Part shown: in pieces, positions 35,455-44,567 of the stretch
How the letters are laid out: each line of letters begins with the position of its first letter
Numbering within the stretch: position 1 is the first letter of the stretch
Source: JAFDVL01 sp964631865
GTDB taxonomy: Bacteria > Acidobacteriota > Blastocatellia > RBC074
Length of the DNA stretch: 64,000 nucleotides
Direction: 5' to 3'
NCBI GenBank assembly: GCA_964631865.1
Contig: CAZWAK010000024.1
Coordinates: 1-64,000, forward strand
The notes under the pieces: generated by a model
Database searches by the model: none
The model's input: the letters and a program-made list of their open reading frames with translations, nothing else
Told to the model about the DNA's origin: nothing
Made by a program: the position numbers and the translations under genes

Positions 35455-36381
35455 TTATTTCTCCTCCGCAACGGCATAACCGAAACCTTCCGCGCCAAAG
35501 CCATTGCCGTTATAAAACATCAGCGTGTACTGTTTGTGTTGCAGCAACGCCGGGTACGCCAACATCCGCGCATCCCAGCCCGATGCCGACGGGCTGATGC
35601 CTGCTTGCGCATCGTCGCGCCACCAGTGTTCTAAATCTTTCGAGTAAGCGTATCCGATACGGTAAGCCTCTGCGCCATCGCGGAAGCTGTGACTGCCGCG
35701 ATAACAAAACCACATGTGATAGCCGTCCGTTTGCTTCAGCACATAAGGCCGCGTGAGAGCTTCGTATTTGGTTTGCTGACGAATTGCCGTTTTGCCCTGC
35801 GGCGTCCAATGAATGCCATCGCGCGAGTGGGCATATTTGATGTCGTACGTGTGTTCGTATTTGTCGTTGATCGGCAACCAATCTGTGCCGGAGCAGTACC
35901 ACATATGCCAATCGCTGCCGTCCTTCAGCACCATCGGCGAAGTCGCAGAAAACGGATCGTGCAAACTTTTGCCGAGCAATGGCCCTTCGCTGATTTTCTG
36001 AAACGTTGCGCCGCCGTCTTCGCTGATTGCCAGCCCCGTTGAGTTGGTGTAGGGAACCGTCGTGCCGCGCGACCAGCCGCTGTAGTACAGAAAAACCTGC
36101 TCGCCATTTCTGACCGCACAGCTCGGCATAATTCCGTGTTCGTCAAACGTGCCGGGGCGACCAACGGCGAGGATCGGTTGCGGATGCACGCGCAGAATTT
36201 CCGTTGGGTCGTTTTCGTCCACATCTACGAAGGACGTTAAGCTCAGCGAGCGTTCAGGCCGCGAAGAAAAATACACGCGGATGAACCCTTCGCACGCGAG
36301 CGGTGTCGGCACTTGCGCGTGTGTTTGCATCCATCCGGAATTGTTGGGCGCGAAGATCAAGCCGCGCTTTTGCCAGTTCAT
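35455..36381 (-). CDS. Five-bladed propeller glycosidase-like protein (GH32/43/68/130 fold)
   Basis: The 308-residue protein repeats blade motifs with aromatic-rich strands: FIRVYFSSRPERS, QVFLYYSGWSRG, DWHMWYCSGTDWLP, YHMWFCYRG and RIGYAYSKDLEHWWRDD. This is the arabinanase/levansucrase-type five-bladed propeller found in O-antigen and capsule clusters, where it may act on a cell-surface glycan or have lost activity. The start overlaps the methyltransferase stop (ATGA) so they are coupled. No signal peptide is visible. Confidence 0.75.
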   Translation of the reverse strand: MNWQKRGLIFAPNNSGWMQTHAQVPTPLACEGFIRVYFSSRPERSLSLTSFVDVDENDPTEILRVHPQPILAVGRPGTFDEHGIMPSCAVRNGEQVFLYYSGWSRGTTVPYTNSTGLAISEDGGATFQKISEGPLLGKSLHDPFSATSPMVLKDGSDWHMWYCSGTDWLPINDKYEHTYDIKYAHSRDGIHWTPQGKTAIRQQTKYEALTRPYVLKQTDGYHMWFCYRGSHSFRDGAEAYRIGYAYSKDLEHWWRDDAQAGISPSASGWDARMLAYPALLQHKQYTLMFYNGNGFGAEGFGYAVAEEK

Positions 36382-37394
36382 GCTTCTTCCGCCAGCCCTT
36401 TCAATGCGGCCTCACGCACAACGTCATCCAACCATTTGTGCATACTGATGCCTTGTTTCGCGCGCGCTTGTTCGGCCAGCCGTTTGGTTTCGGGCGTGAC
36501 GCCTTCCAACTGACCGGCATAGCGCGTGCGATAGGTTCCGCCTTTGACGCCGGGAATCTCAAAATCAAAATTGCCCTGCGGTTCGCCTGCGCCGACAGTG
36601 AATTCGATCAGGTAAAAAACGCCGCCGATGACCCACTTCAAACAAACGTCGCGCGCTTCGATGGGCATTGCTTCCAACGGCACAGGCGCTAAGAATTGTT
36701 TGTTCGTCGTGATGAGAATTTTGGCGAATTCGGTTTCGCGCAACCAGGGCGGCATGCTTTCGTCACCGATCACGATCTTCGCGCCGACTTTGCTGACGCG
36801 CACCATTTCGGCGAGGCTGCGTTTGATGTCCGAGAATTCACCGATGCCGCCAAAACTGTACACGGCATCGAAGTAATTATCAGGATATGGAAGGTAGCAG
36901 GCGTTCGAGAGATCAAACGCAATCGGGACGGTTTGATCGGCTAATCGTTCCTGTGCTCGCGCCAACATTGCGGGCGAGATGTCCTGCAAATAAAGCTGCC
37001 CGTCGGCTCCCAGCGTTTGCGCGATCAATTCTGAATCGCGTCCCGTTCCGCACGAGATTTCCAGCACACGGGACGACGGTTGCAAATTCAGTGCGGCGAT
37101 GAAGCTGCTGCGCACTTTTTGCTCGTCTTCGTTGTGCGTGTGAAAGGTCAGGTGCAGGAATTGGTCGTAGGCTTCGGCGCGTCCGTCATAAAACGAACGC
37201 GCCTGTGCATCGGCTTCTGCAAGTTGCGCGGGATACGTGAAATCGGGCACGCCTTGTTTGATGTGATACGCATGCCCGTCGCGTGATTTGAGCATCCCCG
37301 CGACAATCTCGCCGTTGATTTCGTGCGGTTCGCTCAAGGTCAACAGACTGTGCGTGACCGGGCAAACATAGAACTCTGCATCTTTCCGTTTCAT
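36378..37394 (-). CDS. SAM-dependent methyltransferase with N-terminal Trm112-like segment
   Basis: The 338-residue protein starts with a short Trm112-like segment (FYVCPVTHSLLTL, SRDGHAYHIKQGVPDF), then a class I methyltransferase domain with VLEISCGTGRDSELIA (SAM loop), LYLQDISPAMLARAQERL and YSFGGIGEFSDIKRSLAEMV. Trm112-like N-termini occur in methyltransferases of glycan and lipid clusters. ATG 37394 begins conserved sequence; the open frame to 37589 does not resemble protein. It overlaps the next gene's start by four bases. Confidence 0.82.
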   Translation of the reverse strand: MKRKDAEFYVCPVTHSLLTLSEPHEINGEIVAGMLKSRDGHAYHIKQGVPDFTYPAQLAEADAQARSFYDGRAEAYDQFLHLTFHTHNEDEQKVRSSFIAALNLQPSSRVLEISCGTGRDSELIAQTLGADGQLYLQDISPAMLARAQERLADQTVPIAFDLSNACYLPYPDNYFDAVYSFGGIGEFSDIKRSLAEMVRVSKVGAKIVIGDESMPPWLRETEFAKILITTNKQFLAPVPLEAMPIEARDVCLKWVIGGVFYLIEFTVGAGEPQGNFDFEIPGVKGGTYRTRYAGQLEGVTPETKRLAEQARAKQGISMHKWLDDVVREAALKGLAEEA

Positions 37395-37408
37395 AGTGCT
37401 TACCAGGG

Positions 37409-38083
37409 TTATTGCATTTTGGTGAGTTGGAGGAACGCATCGGAATCCAACCGATATTTCGGTGTGCCGGGCGTGATGTAGACACTCTTCGGTTCGACCG
37501 ATTTGGTAATCAGCGAACCCGCGCCAATAAAGCTTTCGCGCCCGATTCTGAGTTCGTGTGCGATGGTGGAATTCACGCCGAGGAAGCAATACGGCTCAAT
37601 CATGGTGCTGCCGGAAATCACGACTTGTCCGGCAATGTAGCAATGATCCTGAATCGTCGCGTGATGGCCGATGTGATTGCCGCTCCAGAGAAAGACGTTG
37701 TTGCCGACGCGCGCACACGGCTGAATCACCGAGTTTTCCAGCACGAAACAATTGTCGCCGATTTCTGCGCGCCCGAAATTCGACGCGCGCGAATTCACAT
37801 AGCTGATGAGTTTGTAGCCCTTCGCTTTCGCTTCGGCATATTTGCGCGCGCGTAAGCGATTGAGGTCGTGATAGCCAATCGCAACAAACATGCGAAATTC
37901 GCCGGGCGGGTATTTATCTTGAATCTCCTCGAACGGAATCACCGGGCAACCGAACATCTCGGTTTTCGTGCGAAACGCGGCATCCACCGTGAACGCGACG
38001 ATGTCGTGCGGGCTGTCGTGCGTTAAGTAAAACCAGGCTTCGTCCGCGATTTTGCCGATGCCAAAGATGACAACTTTGCTCAT
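37409..38083 (-). CDS. PglD-like sugar N-acetyltransferase
   Basis: The 224-residue protein has an N-terminal Rossmann-like part (VVIFGIGKIADEAWFYL) and a left-handed beta-helix of hexapeptide repeats (IGDNCFVLENSVIQPCARVG, IGHHATIQDHCYIAGQVVIS, FLGVNSTIAHELRIG). This is the PglD/NeuD layout, which acetylates amino groups of UDP-amino sugars with acetyl-CoA. The likely substrate is the amine made by the cluster's DegT aminotransferase (inference). It starts at ATG 38083, overlapping the adenylation gene's stop by four bases. Confidence 0.82.
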   Translation of the reverse strand: MSKVVIFGIGKIADEAWFYLTHDSPHDIVAFTVDAAFRTKTEMFGCPVIPFEEIQDKYPPGEFRMFVAIGYHDLNRLRARKYAEAKAKGYKLISYVNSRASNFGRAEIGDNCFVLENSVIQPCARVGNNVFLWSGNHIGHHATIQDHCYIAGQVVISGSTMIEPYCFLGVNSTIAHELRIGRESFIGAGSLITKSVEPKSVYITPGTPKYRLDSDAFLQLTKMQ

Positions 38084-39579
38084 TGCGATTGTCCTTGCAA
38101 ATATTTCTCCGCCAACTGACGACGATCCACTTTGCCGTTCGCGTTTTTCGGCAACGCGGCTTCTCGATAAAACGCGGACGGAATCATGTACGCAGGCAGA
38201 AAGCGTTTGAGGTCGCTGCGAATTTGCTCGTCGCTGAAATCGTGATGTGACGCGATGACCGCGTGGATACGGCTCAGGCCGTTGTGTTGGCTGTGCAGCG
38301 CAGCGGCTTCGGCAACATAATCAAGGCACGCGAGCGCGGCTTCGATTTCTTCCAACTCGATGCGATAGCCCTGATGTTTGATTTGATTGTCTTTGCGCCC
38401 GGCGATGTAGAGCTTGCCGTCCGCCGGATGCACGCGCACCAGATCGCCCGTCTTGTACATCGGTTCCTGATATTTGTGGTTGTACGGATTTTGCACAAAG
38501 CTCGCGGCGGTGCGTTCGGGATCGTTGTAGTAACCGCGCCCAACGTTCGGCCCCAGCAAACATAGTTCACCCACTTCTCCATTCGGCACACGCTGCTCAT
38601 CAGCATCCAGAATCAAATACGCGAAGTTGTCGGCGATTTGTCCGAGCGGCGGCAAGCCCTGCAATTCGATGAAATCCGCCGCCCTCAATTGATAGCTCGA
38701 ACAAATGCACGTGCATTCCGTCGGGCCGTACACATTGAAGAATTCGCTGTTTGGGTAAGCGTCAAAAAGCTGCTTCAACTTCGCTTTCGGATAGCCTTCG
38801 CCGCCGAACAGGAAGCGTCGAATCGAGCACAGGTTGTTACCGTCCGTCGCCTTCATCGTTTGCAAAAAGAGCAATAACGACGGGACGGAAAACCACAACG
38901 TGCAATGCGCGGCGGCGACTTTTTCGACCAACTGTTGCGGATCGCGCACTTCGTTTTTTGTGAACGGCACCAGGCTCGCGCCCGTGAACAGCGCGGCATA
39001 AAAATCGAAGACTGAATTGTCGAAGTACAACGGATTGACGTTCGTCAACACATCGCTTGGCACAAGGCGGAACGTCGTCTGACTCCACGCCATCAGGTTC
39101 AGCACGTTGGCGTGTGTCATCACTGCGCCTTTGGGGAAACCGGTTGAGCCAGAGGTGAACATAATGTAGGCGGGATGCGTGCCGGTGACGTGTTGTGTGT
39201 GCGGCAGATCGCTGTCGTCGTAAGCTGATGATGCGCCGATGACATCGTTGTCCGCTGCCAGCACAAGCTTTGGTTCACACGTCGCCAGGATTTTGCGCAG
39301 GCGTTCGGGCGGGCTGTCAGGATCGAGCATCGCGTATGCCGCGCCCAGCTTCAGACACGCGAGCATGCACGCAAACGTCGTCAACGTCTTTGTTCCGGTC
39401 AGGCAAACGACATCGTTCGCGGCAACGCCTTGCGCCAATAAATAGCGAGCGGCTTGATTCGCGCGCGCATTCAGTTCTGCGTAGCTCACCGCGTTGTGCG
39501 CATCAAACCACAGCGCCGTTTTCGTGGCGTGTTGTTGGGCGATGCTTTGAAATTTGAGGCCTAAATTGTATTCGTACAT
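38080..39579 (-). CDS. Stand-alone amino-acid adenylation enzyme, DltA-like
   Basis: The 499-residue protein is an ANL enzyme: IMFTSGSTGFPKGAVMTH (ATP loop), LYFDNSVFDFY, NVYGPTECTC, YKTGDLVRVHPADGKLYIAGR and a C-terminal NANGKVDRRQL with the catalytic Lys. The FDNS box has the Asp that binds the alpha-amino group in amino-acid-activating A domains, so an amino acid is the likely substrate rather than a fatty acid. A stand-alone carrier protein lies two genes upstream and should be its partner. This resembles DltA, but there are no other dlt genes. Confidence 0.82.
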   Translation of the reverse strand: MYEYNLGLKFQSIAQQHATKTALWFDAHNAVSYAELNARANQAARYLLAQGVAANDVVCLTGTKTLTTFACMLACLKLGAAYAMLDPDSPPERLRKILATCEPKLVLAADNDVIGASSAYDDSDLPHTQHVTGTHPAYIMFTSGSTGFPKGAVMTHANVLNLMAWSQTTFRLVPSDVLTNVNPLYFDNSVFDFYAALFTGASLVPFTKNEVRDPQQLVEKVAAAHCTLWFSVPSLLLFLQTMKATDGNNLCSIRRFLFGGEGYPKAKLKQLFDAYPNSEFFNVYGPTECTCICSSYQLRAADFIELQGLPPLGQIADNFAYLILDADEQRVPNGEVGELCLLGPNVGRGYYNDPERTAASFVQNPYNHKYQEPMYKTGDLVRVHPADGKLYIAGRKDNQIKHQGYRIELEEIEAALACLDYVAEAAALHSQHNGLSRIHAVIASHHDFSDEQIRSDLKRFLPAYMIPSAFYREAALPKNANGKVDRRQLAEKYLQGQSQ

Positions 39580-39598
39580 CGTGTGGTTCGTTCGTACT

Positions 39599-40348
39599 TC
39601 AAAGAATCAACCCGCCGTCCAACTCCAGCGTTTTGCCGTTGAAGAAATCATTTGTGATGACGCTCAGCACGCCGTCGGCAATTTCATCGGCGCGACCCAA
39701 ACGGCGCGCGGGAACTTTCTTGACGATGTCGCGCAATGTAGCTTCGCTCAATGCTTCTTTGGTGGATTCAGTTTCAGTGAAGCCCGGCGCGACGCCTGCG
39801 ACACGAAGGCCGAGCGGGCTGAGTTCCTTCGCCCACGTAGCGGTCAGCGCGTTCACGCCAGCCTTCGCGGCGGAGTACGCGGATTGCCCGGCGTTGCCTG
39901 AAGCAGCGACAGAACTGATGTTGACGATGACGCCGCGCGTGCGGGTTGTAATCATTTTCTCGGCGATGCAGAGCGTCACGTAAAATACGGAACTCAAATC
40001 CGCCGCCAACACGTTGTGCCATTGCGCGACATCGTGGCACTCCATGCCGTCGGCGGTGAATTTGAACAGCGGTGCGCTATAAATAATGCCTGCGTTGTTG
40101 ATGAGTACATCGGCTGCGCCGAAGCATTTGTGATAATGATTGGTCGCGGCAACCACGTGATCGTAATTGGAGACGTCGCAAACGATGCAATCCACGTGGG
40201 AATGTTGTTGTTGCACTTCCGCCAAACCGCCTTCGTCCAGATCAAAAATCGTAACCTGTGCGCCTTGGGGCAGGAGCTTTTCGACCACGGCTCGGCCTAA
40301 GCCGCGCACGCCGCCCGTGACAATCACTTTTTTGCCTTGCAATTCCAT
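39599..40348 (-). CDS. FabG-like short-chain reductase of the carrier-protein cluster
   Basis: The 249-residue SDR has TGGVRGLGRA (cofactor loop), NNAGI, NISSVAASGNAGQSAYSAAKAG (catalytic Ser, Tyr, Lys) and PGFTETES. It resembles 3-oxoacyl-ACP reductases. Next to an acyl carrier protein gene (one base between ACP stop and this ATG) it may reduce a carrier-bound keto acyl group, or a nucleotide sugar. The sequence does not distinguish these. It is distinct from the SDR at 9701. Confidence 0.82.
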   Translation of the reverse strand: MELQGKKVIVTGGVRGLGRAVVEKLLPQGAQVTIFDLDEGGLAEVQQQHSHVDCIVCDVSNYDHVVAATNHYHKCFGAADVLINNAGIIYSAPLFKFTADGMECHDVAQWHNVLAADLSSVFYVTLCIAEKMITTRTRGVIVNISSVAASGNAGQSAYSAAKAGVNALTATWAKELSPLGLRVAGVAPGFTETESTKEALSEATLRDIVKKVPARRLGRADEIADGVLSVITNDFFNGKTLELDGGLIL

Positions 40349-40349
40349 C

Positions 40350-40595
40350 TCAATTGACCAGTTTGGCGCGCAGGATTTGTTTGATCGCGCGGACGTTTTT
40401 CATCGCGACGATTTCTTCAAACGTGAGCGGCGTGTTGAGGCTGGTTTCCAATGATGCGATGAGTTGCATGTGCGTGAGAGAATCCCAGGTTTCGACTTCG
40501 CTCATCGTCAGTTCGTCAGTGATGCGGGCGGGTGCGATTTGCAACACCTCGCCCAACAATTGCGTGACGGTTTCATCCACTTTGCTGATTTCCAT
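40350..40595 (-). CDS. Acyl carrier protein
   Basis: The 81-residue protein has the 4-helix carrier fold with the phosphopantetheine site WDSLTHMQLI (Ser39 modified). GGAGGT stands seven bases before ATG 40595. It is separate from primary fatty-acid synthesis here: the neighbours are an aminotransferase, a reductase, an adenylation enzyme and acyltransferases. It probably carries an aminoacyl or acyl group for transfer to a sugar. Confidence 0.9.
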   Translation of the reverse strand: MEISKVDETVTQLLGEVLQIAPARITDELTMSEVETWDSLTHMQLIASLETSLNTPLTFEEIVAMKNVRAIKQILRAKLVN

Positions 40596-40610
40596 ACGAC
40601 CTCCGTCGGT

Positions 40611-41819
40611 TTAAGCGGCAGCGACCTGATGACTGCGCGCCAGACGTTGTTTCACCTCCTCGGCATTGCCCATCGCCAGCCGAATGATGGAGCAAACCGC
40701 CGCGATCTCGGTGGGCGTCACCGCCGTGCCCGTTGGCAAGGCCAGCACCGTGTCTGCCAAGCGTTCGGTCACAGGCAAGGACGGCGCGTCGGGGCGCGAG
40801 GCATAGGGTTCCATCCGGTGACAGCCGGGATAAAAATAACGCCGCGCGCGCACGCCTTCTGTCCACAACACTTCCAGCAACTGATCCCTGGACAGCCCTT
40901 TCCCGCGCACTTCGGCGATGGCGTATTGATAGTTGCCCGCTTCATCGAACGGCAGGAACCGCAAGCCCGGCAGCCCGGCCAGGCGCAGCGAATAGGCTTC
41001 GTAATTGAGCCGATTGGCAGCCGTGAGGTTGTCCATGGTGCTGAGATTGGCCAAGCCCATAGCGGCAGCGATTTCGCTCATCTTGGCGTTTGTGCCGAGG
41101 CTGACGACGTGATCCATGCCGTCGAACCCGAAGCTGGTCATGCGCCTCATCTTTTGTGCCAGCTCGTCATCGTTCGTGGCAATCGCGCCGCCCTCAAACG
41201 TGTTGATGAATTTCGTCGCGTGAAAGCTGAACACTTCAGCCCGCCCAAACGAACCGATCATTTGCCCGCGATGCGAGCCGCCGAAAGCGTGCGCCGCATC
41301 GTACACGACTTGCAGCCGATGCTGCCGCGCGAGCTGCGCAATTTGTTCGACCGCACACACGTTGCCCCACAAATGCGTGGCCACAATCGCGCTGGTGCGT
41401 GGTGTGATGAGCGCCTCGATTTGCTCCGGATCAATCGTGTGGCGCGTCGGATCAACGTCCGCGAACACAGGCTCCAATCCAATCCAACTCATTGCGTGCG
41501 CTGTCGCCACGAAGGTGAAGGCAGGCACGATCACTTCACCCGTGAAGTCGCACGCTTTGGCCACGATTTGTAAGCCCTGCGTCGCATTGCACACAGCAAT
41601 GACGTGGCGCACGCCCAGCTTTTGGGCGAGTGTGCGCTCAAATTCCGCCACCAGCGGCCCGTGATTCGTGAGCCAGCGCCGTTCCAGCAGTTCGGAAACG
41701 CTTTGTAAAAATTGCTGGCGGGCCTCGCCTTGCGGCACATTCGGACAACCGACGTGCAGCGGATCGAAAAAGCGGGGCGGGCCGCCAAAGATCGTGAGTT
41801 GCGATAATTTTTGCTTCAA
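40611..41819 (-). CDS. DegT/DnrJ/EryC1/StrS aminotransferase
   Basis: The 402-residue PLP enzyme has VIVPAFTFVATAHAM, YDAAHAFGGSHRG and the PLP-binding Lys region FSFHATKFINTFEGGAI. This family puts an amino group on a keto sugar bound to a nucleotide, giving for example viosamine or perosamine. It is the likely maker of the amino sugar that the rest of the cluster acylates. TTG 41819 is the only start in the right place; no ATG fits and the ribosome site is weak. Confidence 0.85.
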   Translation of the reverse strand: MKQKLSQLTIFGGPPRFFDPLHVGCPNVPQGEARQQFLQSVSELLERRWLTNHGPLVAEFERTLAQKLGVRHVIAVCNATQGLQIVAKACDFTGEVIVPAFTFVATAHAMSWIGLEPVFADVDPTRHTIDPEQIEALITPRTSAIVATHLWGNVCAVEQIAQLARQHRLQVVYDAAHAFGGSHRGQMIGSFGRAEVFSFHATKFINTFEGGAIATNDDELAQKMRRMTSFGFDGMDHVVSLGTNAKMSEIAAAMGLANLSTMDNLTAANRLNYEAYSLRLAGLPGLRFLPFDEAGNYQYAIAEVRGKGLSRDQLLEVLWTEGVRARRYFYPGCHRMEPYASRPDAPSLPVTERLADTVLALPTGTAVTPTEIAAVCSIIRLAMGNAEEVKQRLARSHQVAAA

Positions 41820-41859
41820 GTTTTTGTCCAGTCTATGGGGACTGACTTCAATGCTTGCT

Positions 41860-42798
41860 TCATAGTTGTCGCGCGGCGTAGCTTCTGGTGAGGTTGGGCG
41901 TGATGGCAGAGTGACGATACGCAGGAAAAAACGAAGTGGCAGCCTGCGCGCGCGCCAGAGATGTATAAATCGGTGGCTGGAAGATGCGCCCGCAAAGATA
42001 GACCGTGCGCGTTTCGGTAGCCCAGCCGCGCTTGAATCGTGTCAGGCCGTCGGAACCATCGTTGTGCGTGCCTGCGCCCGCGCCGAGCGCCATCCAACGC
42101 ACACCCGCGCGCGCGAAATGCTCCAGCGCGTACTGGAACAACGCATAAGAAGCTTTGCAGTCGTACCCCCGTGGCGCATAGGCGGCGAGGTGGTAGTACG
42201 CGCGTTCTTCGTCCTGGAACCACAACGTCAGGCCGACCGTTTCGCCCTGATGAATCGCGCGCAGGATCGTCAGCCCCGGCACTTGCCATTGCGCGGCAAA
42301 CGATTCCTGCGAAAACGCGGCGAGACCAGTGATCTGATGACGCTGAATCAAGTGCTCGTACAACCGCTCCCAGTCGTGAAACGCCGCGGCGGGCGCGCAC
42401 AGCTCGACCTGCACCTGCGCCAACGCCTGTCGCACATTGCGCCGATGATGCGCGCTGTTGGGTTGCCCCGCCGCGCGTTTGAGGTCAACGATAAAATGTT
42501 CTTTGTATGGCCGCAGCAAATCCGTGAACGCCGGGCGCAAATCCGCTGAGGCAAACTCTCCGAGCGGGTCTGTCACGAGCGTCAAACTCACCAACTCATT
42601 CGTCAAGTGCGTCAGGTCGCGCGACAGCTTCTGCCAATTTTTACAAGCAAAGACGGGATAGCAGCCCATCGCATCCGCGTACGACGAGCAAGGAATCGAA
42701 CGTTTCAGAATCCAGCCCTGCGCTTCGGGCAGGTAGAGGGGCGTGCCGAGCGCCGCAAAAGAACGAGCGTAGTTTGCATGCAGATAGCCGGATTCCAT
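41860..42798 (-). CDS. FemAB/BioF2-like N-acyltransferase
   Basis: The 312-residue protein has the BioF2/FemAB acceptor region HHRRNVRQALAQVQVELCA, FQDEERAYYHLAAYAP and FARAGVRWMALGAGAGTHNDG. Members transfer acyl or aminoacyl groups from CoA, tRNA or carrier protein to amino groups. As the first gene of the cluster it could be the enzyme that puts the carrier-bound residue onto the sugar (inference). The start ATG 42798 lies about 125 bases from the promoter. Confidence 0.72.
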   Translation of the reverse strand: MESGYLHANYARSFAALGTPLYLPEAQGWILKRSIPCSSYADAMGCYPVFACKNWQKLSRDLTHLTNELVSLTLVTDPLGEFASADLRPAFTDLLRPYKEHFIVDLKRAAGQPNSAHHRRNVRQALAQVQVELCAPAAAFHDWERLYEHLIQRHQITGLAAFSQESFAAQWQVPGLTILRAIHQGETVGLTLWFQDEERAYYHLAAYAPRGYDCKASYALFQYALEHFARAGVRWMALGAGAGTHNDGSDGLTRFKRGWATETRTVYLCGRIFQPPIYTSLARAQAATSFFPAYRHSAITPNLTRSYAARQL

Positions 42799-42927
42799 GC
42801 AGAAAACGAAAGCGGGAGCAAGGTTGATGGGCTTAACAAGTAGTCAACGCGGTAGGGTTGTTCGGCAAAACCTCTCGCTGAGCATTTCGGAGGGGGTGAT
42901 GCTTCAGCTAAGTCCAAGGCGAAGGGG

Positions 42928-42956
42928 ATTATATGGATTGTCCTGATGCCCGTCAA
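42928..42956 (-). promoter_or_regulatory. Sigma-70 promoter of the 42.8-34.1 kb cluster
   Basis: On the minus strand TTGACG (42951-42956) and TATAAT (42928-42933) are spaced by exactly 17 bases. Transcription should begin near 42921 and give a leader of about 120 bases before ATG 42798. The spacer from 42799 to 43097 holds no gene. Confidence 0.85.
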
Positions 42957-43097
42957 TCAATAGTATTTTGCAGCCAGATAGCAACCCCTTTTTGGGCGCG
43001 GTTGTTCTCCCGAAAACCTTGTGATAGCGTGAGCGGGCTGGCGCAATAGTCTGCGATTCATCACAACCAAATCTTGACCTAACGAAGAGGATTATCC

Positions 43098-43856
43098 ATG
43101 AAACCCAAATTGCTGATCCCCGCGCTTCTGCTGCTTACGGTTACGACCTGGGCACAAACCCAGGCCCCGGCTGCGGAGTCCCCCGAAGTGCTCAAACAAC
43201 GCATCGAGCGTATGCAAAATCAACTGAACGATTGGCCAAACTTCAAACGGTATCGCGAGGCGAACGCGACGGTTGCACCGCTTGCCAAAGACGAGCAGCG
43301 CGTCGTGTTTTACGGCGATTCAATCACCGACGGCTGGAAGCTCGCCGAATATTTTCCGAACAAACCCTACCTCAATCGCGGCATCAGCGGTCAAACGACG
43401 CCGCAAATGCTGCTGCGCTTTCGTGCCGATGTGATCGCGCACAAACCGAAAGTCGTCGTTCTGCTCGCCGGGACGAACGACATCGCCGGCAACACCGGCC
43501 CGATGACGCTCGAAATGATTCAGGACAACTACGCTTCGATGGCTGAGTTGGCAAAAGCAAACGGCATCAAGTTCGTGTTCGCATCTGTGTTGCCGATTCA
43601 CGATTACAACGCGCAGCGCAAACAATCCGAACGCCGCCCGCCCGAAAAAATCCTGAAGCTCAACGAATGGCTGAAGGCCTACTGCGCGAAGAATGGTCAC
43701 GTGTATTTGGATTACTTCAGCAAGACGGTGGATGACAAAGGTTTTCTGAAAGTGGAACTGGCGAACGATGGATTGCACCCGAACGCGGAAGGCTACAAAG
43801 TGATGGCTCCGCTCGCCGAAGCCGCGATTCAACAAGCTCTGAAGCAGAAGAAGTAG
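43098..43856 (+). CDS. Secreted SGNH/GDSL hydrolase
   Basis: The 252-residue protein has a signal peptide (MKPKLLIPALLLLTVTTWAQ), then VVFYGDSITDGW (nucleophile Ser), GISGQTT, LLAGTNDIAG and NDGLHPNAEGY (catalytic Asp/His). SGNH hydrolases cleave acyl esters of lipids or glycans. This one is exported and could de-acetylate a surface polymer. AAGAGGA lies just before ATG 43098. It is monocistronic on present evidence. Confidence 0.9.
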   Translation: MKPKLLIPALLLLTVTTWAQTQAPAAESPEVLKQRIERMQNQLNDWPNFKRYREANATVAPLAKDEQRVVFYGDSITDGWKLAEYFPNKPYLNRGISGQTTPQMLLRFRADVIAHKPKVVVLLAGTNDIAGNTGPMTLEMIQDNYASMAELAKANGIKFVFASVLPIHDYNAQRKQSERRPPEKILKLNEWLKAYCAKNGHVYLDYFSKTVDDKGFLKVELANDGLHPNAEGYKVMAPLAEAAIQQALKQKK

Positions 43857-43943
43857 GATTGGCTTCACCATTTGCCCGTTTGCATTTCGCTTGGCGATGT
43901 CGTCATAATCCTCGCCCCAAGTAGCATGAAGCTACGATGAATT

Positions 43944-44567
43944 ATGATGACATCGCTTTACGAGAACGCAGTCCCGGAGTTTCTTGACGCCGCCATCGCA
44001 GAACTCAACCACCTTCGCCAACACATCACGCCCGATTATTTTGCACGCGTGGCCGATCTGATCAATGCGTCTGAAATGTACGGCGGGCGCGTGCATCTGA
44101 CCGGCATCGGCAAATCCGAGTACGTCGCCAATTACGTCGCCGCGCTGTTCGCCAGCACCGGCACGCCCGCGTATTTCCTGCACGGCACGGAATGCGTTCA
44201 CGGCAGCGCCGGCCAAGTCGCGCGCGGCGATGTCGTGATCGTAATTTCCAACAGCGGTGAGACTGTCGAGATGAAAGCCGCCGTCCAAACGCTCAAGCAA
44301 AACGGCGCGCAGATTGTCGGTGTTTCGGGCCATCGCGCTTCGTGGCTGGCGCGCGAATGTCACGAGTTTTTGTACGTCGGTGTCGCACGCGAAGGCTCGC
44401 CGTTTGAATTGGAACCGCGCACGAGCGTGTTGGCGCAAATGTATGTGCTGGCCGCGCTGAGCATTGAGTTGCAGGCACGCAAAAACATTACGCCCGCCGA
44501 ATTCCTGGCGTGGCATCCGGCGGGCAGCATCGGGCGCGCGAATGGCGTGCGGAAAATGGCTACTTGA
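43944..44567 (+). CDS. SIS-domain sugar-phosphate isomerase, KdsD-like without CBS domains
   Basis: The 207-residue protein has one SIS domain: HLTGIGKSEYVANYVAALF, GTPAYFLHGTECVHGSAG, VIVISNSGETVEMKAAVQTL and FLAWHPAGSIG at the end. This matches arabinose-5-phosphate isomerases (KdsD/GutQ), which feed Kdo synthesis, but the usual C-terminal pair of CBS domains is absent. ATG 43944 is one of two adjacent ATGs. The 3' end overlaps the stop of the next gene on the other strand by eight bases. Confidence 0.82.
   Translation: MMTSLYENAVPEFLDAAIAELNHLRQHITPDYFARVADLINASEMYGGRVHLTGIGKSEYVANYVAALFASTGTPAYFLHGTECVHGSAGQVARGDVVIVISNSGETVEMKAAVQTLKQNGAQIVGVSGHRASWLARECHEFLYVGVAREGSPFELEPRTSVLAQMYVLAALSIELQARKNITPAEFLAWHPAGSIGRANGVRKMAT

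Noticed and set aside
38080..40595. dlt operon for D-alanylation of teichoic acid
   Set aside because: The adenylation enzyme and carrier resemble DltA and DltC, but DltB and DltD are absent and sugar enzymes surround them.
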